From: DASUCS01 sp041166365
GTDB taxonomy: Bacteria; Actinomycetota; Acidimicrobiia; Acidimicrobiales; JACDCH01
Direction of reading: 5' to 3'
Length of the DNA: 6,717 nt
Assembly: GCA_041166365.1 (NCBI GenBank)
Contig: JBEEFX010000100.1
Coordinates: 1 to 6,717, forward strand
This document shows positions 1-5,002 of this stretch, piece after piece; position 1 is the first letter of the stretch, and each line of letters starts with the position of its first letter. Under the pieces are notes generated by a model, which was not told the origin of the DNA, did not search any database, and worked only from the letters and a program-made list of their open reading frames with translations. The translations under genes and the position numbers were made by a program.

Positions 1-274
1 GGCCAAGATCGTTCGGCGGGCGTTTCTTGTCGAGGCGACGTTCATCGCCGCGCAGGGGATCGTGATCGGCGGCGCGCTCGGGCTCGTCACCGGGTTCTCG
101 GTGCTCAGCAACTCGTCGACGTTCGGCGACAAGTCGCTGCCGTTCACGGTGCCGTGGGGCGTGATCGCGCTGCTGGCCGTCGCCGCGCTGGCGGCCTCAC
201 TCGTTGCCGTCGTCGCGCCGGCCACCCGAGCCAGCCGCATCAAACCCGCCGTCGCACTCCGTATCGGCGACTAG
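1..274 (+). CDS. ABC transporter permease, FtsX/MacB type (C-terminal fragment)
   Basis: This is the last 90 codons of a reading frame that enters from the left edge (codons begin at base 2) and stops at TAG 272-274. It shows the closing half of an FtsX domain: a membrane segment starting near 'FIAAQGIVIGGALGLV', a short extracytoplasmic loop ('SSTFGDKSLPFTVPW'), a last hydrophobic helix ('VIALLAVAALAASLVAVVAP'), then the basic tail 'ATRASRIKPAVALR'. That tail, with Pro-Ala-x-x-Leu-Arg after the last helix, is typical of FtsX/MacB/LolE-like permeases, which couple to a cytoplasmic ATPase for lipoprotein, peptide or cell-wall functions. The substrate cannot be judged from this fragment, and the ATPase partner would lie outside the window. 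The V at base 62 is an internal codon, not a start. The stop overlaps the stop of the convergent mannosyltransferase gene by 4 bases. Confidence 0.85.
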   Translation, partial: AKIVRRAFLVEATFIAAQGIVIGGALGLVTGFSVLSNSSTFGDKSLPFTVPWGVIALLAVAALAASLVAVVAPATRASRIKPAVALRIGD

Positions 275-1626
275 TAGGCGCGCCAGTACTCCCTCGCCCG
301 GATCTGGTCGGGGGACATCGGCGTGCCGGACCAGATCGGGTAGTAGAAGGCGAACGCGGCCACCGCCAGCACAGCGAAGACCGGAGCGACCCTTCGGAAG
401 GGTTTGTCCGCGAGGGCCGCGGCGATCCACAGCGCGAGCGCGGGGATGAGCGGCGCGACGTAGAAGGTGTACGAATGGCGAGGGTTGATGGCCCATGGCA
501 GCCACTGGTACAGGCCGAAGGCCAGCAGGAAGAACGCAACGCGATCTCGGCGGAAGACCACTCGCCACAACAGCACGAGGCCGGCGCCCATCGCCGTGAA
601 CCACACCACCGGGTTGGCGACGGTCACGATCTCGGAGATGTCGCCCGGCGCCGCCCCGTCACAGGCGTTGTCCGCCAGATCGTTGGGGGCCTGCTCGAGC
701 TCCGGGATGCAGGTCTTGCGGAACAACGTCGACGGATGCGTCTGGTTGACCCACTTCCACGACAGGTCGGCGTTGGAGTTGTTGTCCTGGAGGCTCGTCT
801 GCTGGAACTCGCGGATGCGGTTCTGATCCTCGATGAACTGACGGATCCGATTCGACAGTGAAAGCGAGCAGTCGTCGTGGTTCTTGCAGTCCGTGAGGTG
901 GATGTACGTCTTGTCCGCGTTCACGATCCAAGGCGTGTACACGGCGAGGTAGACGCCGAGAGGCAAGACGGTGAAGGCCAGCACCGTGCCGAGCACGCGC
1001 CGCCCGTGGCCGGGGGCCCTCGGCCGCCGAGCGTGCAGCCAGAGGAATGCGAGCAGCACCCCGAGTAGCAGGAAGGCCGCGCTCCATTTCACCGTCAGAC
1101 CGAAGCCGAGCGCGGCTCCGGCCCCGAGCTGGCACCAATGCACCCGCCGATCGTTCCTCGGCTCGCGCATGGCGACGAGCGTCAACGTGATCGCCGCCGT
1201 CGTGAAGAGCGCGAGGAACACGTCGAGGTGCGCCGTACGTCCCGTCGTGAACGAGATGCCGTCGAGCGCCACCGCCCCCGCGGCCAGCGCGGGCAGCGCT
1301 CGTCCCGCGACGATCTGTCGCGCCGCGACGTACGTGAGCAGCACGATGAGACAGCCGCACACCAGCGCGGCGAACCGCCAACCGAACGGTGTAAACCCGA
1401 AGATGCGGAGGCCGCCGGCGATCAGCCACTTGCCTCCCGGCGGATGGACGACGCCCCCTTTCTCCACGCCGCGGCGCAACAGCTCCGCCGCATCCGGCGC
1501 GTAGTAGATCTCGTCGAAGACGAACGCCCGCGGGTCGGACAATCCCGGTAGCCGTGTGGCGGCCGTGACCGCGACCAGCGTGACCGGGACGGCGATGTCG
1601 AGCCACGACCGCTCACCTCGGGTCAC
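271..1626 (-). CDS. Protein O-mannosyltransferase (PMT family, GT39)
   Basis: A polytopic membrane glycosyltransferase of 451 residues. PMT-family enzymes move mannose from polyprenyl-phosphate-mannose to Ser/Thr of proteins leaving through Sec. The family features are visible: after the first helix, an Asp-Glu pair in 'FDEIYYAPDA' (D38, E39), taken as the catalytic acid region; 'HPPGGKWL' (61-68); 'FGWRF' (81-85); 'GRTAHLDVF' (129-137); an extracytoplasmic loop (about 232-345) with 'LSWKWV' and 'ANPVVWF'; and a final four-helix block. Start choice: the frame is open further, to an in-frame ATG at 1731, but that would overlap the upstream lipoprotein gene by 109 bases and add a His-rich leader unlike the family. 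GTG at 1626 forms a GTGA overlap with the lipoprotein stop and gives a normal short cytoplasmic N-terminus, implying translational coupling. The loop carries four Cys (247, 253, 306, 322). Its stop overlaps the convergent permease. Exact acceptors are unknown. Confidence 0.88.
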   Translation of the reverse strand: MTRGERSWLDIAVPVTLVAVTAATRLPGLSDPRAFVFDEIYYAPDAAELLRRGVEKGGVVHPPGGKWLIAGGLRIFGFTPFGWRFAALVCGCLIVLLTYVAARQIVAGRALPALAAGAVALDGISFTTGRTAHLDVFLALFTTAAITLTLVAMREPRNDRRVHWCQLGAGAALGFGLTVKWSAAFLLLGVLLAFLWLHARRPRAPGHGRRVLGTVLAFTVLPLGVYLAVYTPWIVNADKTYIHLTDCKNHDDCSLSLSNRIRQFIEDQNRIREFQQTSLQDNNSNADLSWKWVNQTHPSTLFRKTCIPELEQAPNDLADNACDGAAPGDISEIVTVANPVVWFTAMGAGLVLLWRVVFRRDRVAFFLLAFGLYQWLPWAINPRHSYTFYVAPLIPALALWIAAALADKPFRRVAPVFAVLAVAAFAFYYPIWSGTPMSPDQIRAREYWRAY

Positions 1627-2051
1627 CGCCCGGGCACCGTGGTGCTGATGCTCGTGGTGGTCGTCGCCGTGCTCGCGGTGCTCGCTTTGGGCCCGAGCAA
1701 GGACGACGAAATCCGCGGGTTCGTCTTGCACGCATCGAGGGGTTGGCGGGCGGTGTCGGCTGACCTCGTGGAGTCATGGAGGTTGTACGTCGAAGGTCCT
1801 CGCAGCCGTTCGAGTTGCGAGTAGAACGCCGCGGGGTCGTCGAGGTTGACGTCCTCGTTGCCGAGGACAGCGACCCGCGGCGGTTCGCGGTCCGAGAGGC
1901 CGCGTTCGATCAGGCTGGCGCACTCGCGTGCGAACGCCACCTGCTCCTGGCGATCGAGACCCGGCGGCGTCCCACACCCGGCCAACGCGACGACGACGGC
2001 GACGACCACCCCCAAGCGCGTCGCGGCGCGGCCGAAACCCGGTGAAGACAC
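1623..2051 (-). CDS. Small secreted lipoprotein with Ser/Thr-rich C-terminal tail
   Basis: A 142-residue predicted lipoprotein that I do not recognise as a named family. The N-terminus has basic residues R8 and R12, a hydrophobic core (15-24) and a lipobox L-A-G-C with the lipidated Cys at 26, so it should be anchored outside the cytoplasmic membrane. The mature part is small and mostly polar, with C44 ('ARECASL') and C108 ('LDACKTN') as a possible disulfide. Residues 123-138 are 12 Ser/Thr out of 16, the kind of low-complexity tail that actinobacterial PMT enzymes mannosylate. The start is GTG 2051; an in-frame TGA lies three codons upstream, so nothing longer is possible, and a later start would lose the basic n-region. 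It is the first gene of the operon with the mannosyltransferase, with its stop in the GTGA overlap. Lipoprotein call is strong; being a substrate of its neighbour is inference. Confidence 0.8.
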   Translation of the reverse strand: MSSPGFGRAATRLGVVVAVVVALAGCGTPPGLDRQEQVAFARECASLIERGLSDREPPRVAVLGNEDVNLDDPAAFYSQLERLRGPSTYNLHDSTRSADTARQPLDACKTNPRISSSLLGPKASTASTATTTTSISTTVPGR

Positions 2052-2059
2052 GGCGGGTC

Positions 2060-2065
2060 ACGGTA
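2060..2065 (-). promoter_or_regulatory. Putative -10 box for lipoprotein/mannosyltransferase operon
   Basis: On the minus strand the hexamer TACCGT (TANNNT, the actinobacterial -10 pattern) is followed by 8 bases and then the GTG start at 2051. Transcription would begin at or beside the start codon, giving a leaderless mRNA. No Shine-Dalgarno lies at a useful distance and I see no convincing -35. Confidence 0.4.
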
Positions 2066-2096
2066 CTGCCTGCCCTCTGGCCTCAGCCTTCACATC

Positions 2097-2102
2097 TAAT
2101 GT
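2097..2102 (+). promoter_or_regulatory. Putative -10 box for DUF2510/Hsp70-like operon
   Basis: TAATGT (TANNNT) ends 9 bases before the ATG at 2112. An overlapping hexamer TCTAAT at 2095-2100 matches TATAAT at five of six positions. Either would place the transcript start within a few bases of the ATG, and there is no Shine-Dalgarno, so a leaderless or nearly leaderless mRNA is likely. No clear -35 was seen. The 60-base gap 2052-2111 holds this and the divergent promoter and nothing else I can identify. Confidence 0.45.
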
Positions 2103-2111
2103 GCAGCACCG

Positions 2112-2930
2112 ATGAGCGATCCCGCGGGCTGGTACCCCGATCCAACGACCCGGCACGAGCTTCGGTACTGGGACGGGTACGCGTGGCTCGACAACGTCTC
2201 GGACTCCGGAGTCGCCGCCACGGATCCACTCGGCGGCAAGCCGATGCTCGCGCCATCCGAGGCGGCGGCGAAGGCGCAGCACGGACCTCCGCCCGCGGCC
2301 AAGTCGAAGACGCCGTTGTACATCGGTGCCGGAGTCGTCGCAGTGGTCGTGATCGCCGTGGCCGCACTCCTCCTCACCCGGAGCAGCGACGACGGCACGC
2401 AGAAGCTCACGACGCTCGCCCAGGCTCCGGTCACGTTGCAGGAGAAGGGCGACGACCCGAACCATCCGCTCGTGTTCCCGGTGCAGATCGCCGACAACAC
2501 GGTCGTCGTGATCGACGTGAAGGCCACCGACAAGAACGTCACACCCGGGATCATCATCGAGGCCAAGCAAGACGTCGTCGACCGGGTGAACGCCAAGATC
2601 TCCGGGGTCAGCGATCTCCTCACGGACAAGCTGAAGGCGGCGTGCAGCACGTTGCGCGAGGAGGACCTCGGGGCAAAGAGCGACGTGGCCTACTTCTTCG
2701 CCTCGTCGGCGGAGGCCGGCACGGATTTTCGTGATTTCACGGTGGTGCCGATCGGTGGAGAGTTCGAGTTCATCCCGGTCGTCGTCGACGACCAGGGCAT
2801 CTGCAAGGGCGGCGAGCTCACGATGACACTCACGCCTCACTTCCTCGACTTCAGTGCGGTGTCGGATCGCGACGAGCTGGAGGCTGTCATCCTCGACAGC
2901 CCGGACCTCCAAGAGTTCAGTTCGAGCTAG
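2112..2930 (+). CDS. DUF2510 membrane protein with extracytoplasmic domain
   Basis: A 272-residue protein of unknown function. Residues 6-40 are a DUF2510 domain: 'GWYPDP', then 'RYWDGYAW', then an Asp-Pro near the end, the Trp-rich pattern of that actinobacterial family. A low-complexity Ala/Pro/Lys linker (41-68) leads to one transmembrane helix (about 69-88). Lys before the helix suggests DUF2510 is cytoplasmic and residues 90-272 are outside. The outer part looks mostly beta, with two Cys (178, 231) that could form a disulfide. It lacks a cleavable signal peptide; the helix should act as an anchor. By eye the whole protein parallels residues 394-647 of the next gene, including DUF2510, helix and outer domain, so the two are probably paralogues. 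The ATG at 2112 gives the family-typical N-terminus directly before DUF2510. Its stop TAG shares one base with the next start (TAGTG), so the two are likely co-translated. Confidence 0.85.
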   Translation: MSDPAGWYPDPTTRHELRYWDGYAWLDNVSDSGVAATDPLGGKPMLAPSEAAAKAQHGPPPAAKSKTPLYIGAGVVAVVVIAVAALLLTRSSDDGTQKLTTLAQAPVTLQEKGDDPNHPLVFPVQIADNTVVVIDVKATDKNVTPGIIIEAKQDVVDRVNAKISGVSDLLTDKLKAACSTLREEDLGAKSDVAYFFASSAEAGTDFRDFTVVPIGGEFEFIPVVVDDQGICKGGELTMTLTPHFLDFSAVSDRDELEAVILDSPDLQEFSSS

Positions 2931-4990
2931 TGGGCTACGTCCTCGGCATCGATCTCGGCACGACCTACACCGCCGTCGCGACGTTCCGAGACGGCCGCGC
3001 CCAGATCGTCTCGATCGGCACCCGCACTGCCGCCATTCCTTCCGTCGTGTTCCTTCGCCAAGACCAGGCGGTGCTCACCGGCGAGGCCGCCGACCGGCGC
3101 GCGCTCTCCGAGCCGGCACGCGTCGCGCGCGAGTTCAAGCGCCGCGTCGGCGACACCACGCCGATCATGGTGGGCGGCACGCCCTACTCCGCCGAGCAGC
3201 TCTCCGCCGAGTTGCTCAAAGCCGTCATCGAGCGGGTCACCCAGCTCGAGGGCCAACGTCCTGATCACGTTGCGGTCTGCCATCCCGCCAACTGGGGGCC
3301 GTACAAGCGGGAGCTGCTCGACCAGACGGTCGCGCTGGCCGACATCGGCACGCCGACCTTCGTCACCGAGCCCGAGGCGGCCGCCATCCACTACGCCTCG
3401 ACGGAGCAGGTGGCCTCGGGCGAGATCGTGGCGGTCTACGACCTCGGCGGAGGCACCTTCGACGCCGCCGTGTTACGCAAGACCGACACGGGCTTCGAGA
3501 CGCTGGGGGAACCGCAGGGCGTCGAACGCCTCGGGGGCATCGACTTCGACGCCGCGGTCTTCGCTCACGTGCGCAGCGCGGTCGGCGGGGCGCTCGACGA
3601 CCTCGACGAGAACGATCCGACGGTGATCGCCGCGGCGGCTCGCCTGCGAGAAGAGTGCATCGAGGCGAAGGAAGCGCTCTCCTCCGACTCGGAGACGTCC
3701 ATCCCGGTGCTGTTGCCCAACGTGATGACCGAGGTCCGGCTCACTCGCGGCGAGTTCGAGTCGATGATCCGCCCGACCCTGAACAACACGATCGTTGCGT
3801 TGCAGCGCGCCCTGCGTTCCGCCAACGTGCAGCCCGCCGACATCAGCCGTGTGCTGCTGGTCGGTGGGTCGTCGCGCATCCCGCTCGTCGCAGAGCTGGT
3901 CGGCGCGGAGCTCGGGCGTCCCGTCGCCATCGACGCCCATCCGAAGCACGCGATAGCGCTCGGTGCCGCCATCGCCGCGGCTGCCGCGGTCGGTGGCACG
4001 ACGACGGCGGAGATGGCGGCCGCCGCTTCGATCGTGGCGACACCCGAAGAGCCGGTCGTGTCGCGCACCGTCACCACCGGCATCGCCGCGCCCGCCGTGA
4101 TGGCCGCCGGCTGGCAGGCCGATCCGACGGGCCGGCACGAGTACCGCTACTGGGACGGCTCGGCGTGGGCCAACGACGTGTCCGACGGCGGTGTTGCATC
4201 GAGCGACCCGATGACCCCCGCGGCCGAGGCCGCATCGGCGCCGTCGGTCGCGGCCGCTCCGCCGCCGACGGCACGGGCCGCGAACCGGCGCCGCTCCATC
4301 CCGGTGATCGCCGCGGTGGTCGTCGTGGCAGTGCTGATCGGCGGCTTCCTCGCGACTCGCGGCGGTGGTGGCGGCGATGGCGCATCGGGCCTCGGGACGA
4401 TCAAGGGCAATGTCGGCGAGAACGGCGTGTTCATCCATCACGTCGAGGTACCGAAGGACTCCGTGCTGCTCGTGAAGGTCATCCCCGAAGGGAACTTCGA
4501 TGCGGTCCTGTCGATCGCCGCCGACTTCCCGACCATCGAGAAGTACAAGAACAACTTCGGCTTCACGAACTTCGGACGAGGCGCGCTCACGACCGAGAGC
4601 GAATCGTCCTTCGCAGGTGTCGACCTCACCGGCGTTTCGGGGGGGATCTTCGTCTCGCTCGACGACAATCGCACCTCGGGCGCCGCGGAGCAGCTTGCGG
4701 TCCCCGCATCCTTCCCGGCGTCGCTCGACATCGTGGTGAACGCGAAGGATGCCGGGTTCGGCGACGTGACCCTCCAGCTCGTGGTGCGGAAGTTCATCGG
4801 TCCACCGGCGGGAGAGGACCGCGGCGCCTTCTACGACGCGCTGGTGCGACAGGCGTATGACCCGTTCCTGTCGGGCGCGGGCGACATCAACGACACGCGC
4901 GACTTCACGAAGCAGTCCGACTTCACGGACAACTCCGATTTCGCTCGCTTCAGCAGCTCGTTCAGCAGCCTGGACGGCTTGCCGAAATAA
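2930..4990 (+). CDS. Membrane-anchored Hsp70-like ATPase with DUF2510 and extracytoplasmic domain
   Basis: A 686-residue fusion. Residues 1-355 are an Hsp70/actin-fold nucleotide-binding domain: phosphate-1 'GIDLGTT' (6-12), the DnaK-type lysine K70 in 'EFKRRVG', 'EPEAAA' (147-152), phosphate-2 'YDLGGGTFD' (170-178), 'GGIDFD' (202-207), and the adenosine motif 'VLLVGGSSRIP' (308-318). These are intact, so ATP binding and hydrolysis are expected. The usual Hsp70 hydrophobic linker, substrate-binding domain and lid are absent. Instead come an Ala-rich linker, a DUF2510 domain (394-428), an Ala/Pro linker ending in Arg-Arg-Arg, one transmembrane helix (457-475), a Gly-rich linker and a beta-rich outer domain (about 488-625) faintly like PPC-type beta-sandwiches. 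The tail holds a repeated Asp-Phe motif (658-671). The ATPase should face the cytoplasm and the tail the outside. It is not a general chaperone DnaK; no DnaJ or GrpE is nearby. The GTG start at 2930 overlaps the previous stop. Function unknown; a cross-membrane sensor or envelope-protein handler is speculation. Confidence 0.9.
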   Translation: MGYVLGIDLGTTYTAVATFRDGRAQIVSIGTRTAAIPSVVFLRQDQAVLTGEAADRRALSEPARVAREFKRRVGDTTPIMVGGTPYSAEQLSAELLKAVIERVTQLEGQRPDHVAVCHPANWGPYKRELLDQTVALADIGTPTFVTEPEAAAIHYASTEQVASGEIVAVYDLGGGTFDAAVLRKTDTGFETLGEPQGVERLGGIDFDAAVFAHVRSAVGGALDDLDENDPTVIAAAARLREECIEAKEALSSDSETSIPVLLPNVMTEVRLTRGEFESMIRPTLNNTIVALQRALRSANVQPADISRVLLVGGSSRIPLVAELVGAELGRPVAIDAHPKHAIALGAAIAAAAAVGGTTTAEMAAAASIVATPEEPVVSRTVTTGIAAPAVMAAGWQADPTGRHEYRYWDGSAWANDVSDGGVASSDPMTPAAEAASAPSVAAAPPPTARAANRRRSIPVIAAVVVVAVLIGGFLATRGGGGGDGASGLGTIKGNVGENGVFIHHVEVPKDSVLLVKVIPEGNFDAVLSIAADFPTIEKYKNNFGFTNFGRGALTTESESSFAGVDLTGVSGGIFVSLDDNRTSGAAEQLAVPASFPASLDIVVNAKDAGFGDVTLQLVVRKFIGPPAGEDRGAFYDALVRQAYDPFLSGAGDINDTRDFTKQSDFTDNSDFARFSSSFSSLDGLPK
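4900..4953 (+). repeat. 18-base tandem repeat encoding a Ser/Arg-Asp-Phe hexad
   Basis: Three units with an exact 18-base period start at 4900, 4918 and 4936. Units 1 and 2 match at 14 of 18 bases and share the run CGACTTCACG; unit 3 is more diverged. They encode Asp-Phe at residues 658-659, 664-665 and 670-671 of the Hsp70-like fusion, so the repeat lies in its extracytoplasmic C-terminal tail. This looks like a short in-frame expansion that has drifted. Confidence 0.6.
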
Positions 4991-5002
4991 CTACGCTTCG
5001 GC
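4981..5002. terminator. Weak inverted repeat across convergent stop codons
   Basis: GCCGAA at 4981-4986 pairs with TTCGGC at 4997-5002, a perfect 6-base stem with a 10-base loop that contains both the TAA of the Hsp70-like gene and the TAG of the Mrp gene. It is symmetrical, so it could act on either transcript, but there is no U-tract on either side. In this GC-rich sequence a 6-base stem may be chance, so the terminator role is tentative. Confidence 0.22.

Noticed and set aside
270..290. Three neighbouring palindromes ACTAGT, GGCGCGCC and AGTACT, and a bulged hairpin AGTA-GG-CGCG-CC-TACT.
   Set aside because: Short palindromes are common in GC-rich DNA; the hairpin is weak, bulged and has no U-tract, so I do not call a terminator or recognition site.
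659..1606. Alternative 315-codon minus-strand frame inside the mannosyltransferase gene.
   Set aside because: Arg-rich low-complexity translation; the other frame on the same strand has full PMT-family motifs.
1627..1731. N-terminal extension of the mannosyltransferase frame to an ATG at 1731, with a His/Asp-rich stretch that looks like a metal-binding leader.
   Set aside because: It lies in another frame of the lipoprotein's Thr-rich tail; repetitive Thr/Ser codons read out of frame give His-rich sequence. The GTG at 1626 with the GTGA overlap gives a normal family start.
2058..2912. Minus-strand frame of 284 codons opposite the DUF2510 gene.
   Set aside because: Its translation is rich in Arg, Asp, His and Val without domain motifs, while the plus strand shows DUF2510 and a membrane helix.
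2930..3994. Housekeeping DnaK.
   Set aside because: The ATPase domain is Hsp70-like, but the substrate-binding domain and lid are absent, a membrane helix follows, and grpE/dnaJ are not adjacent.
3473..4441. Long open frame of 322 codons on the minus strand opposite the Hsp70-like gene.
   Set aside because: Its translation is Arg/Gly/Asp-rich with no motif or hydrophobic pattern, typical of an antisense shadow in GC-rich DNA, whereas the plus strand has clear Hsp70 motifs.
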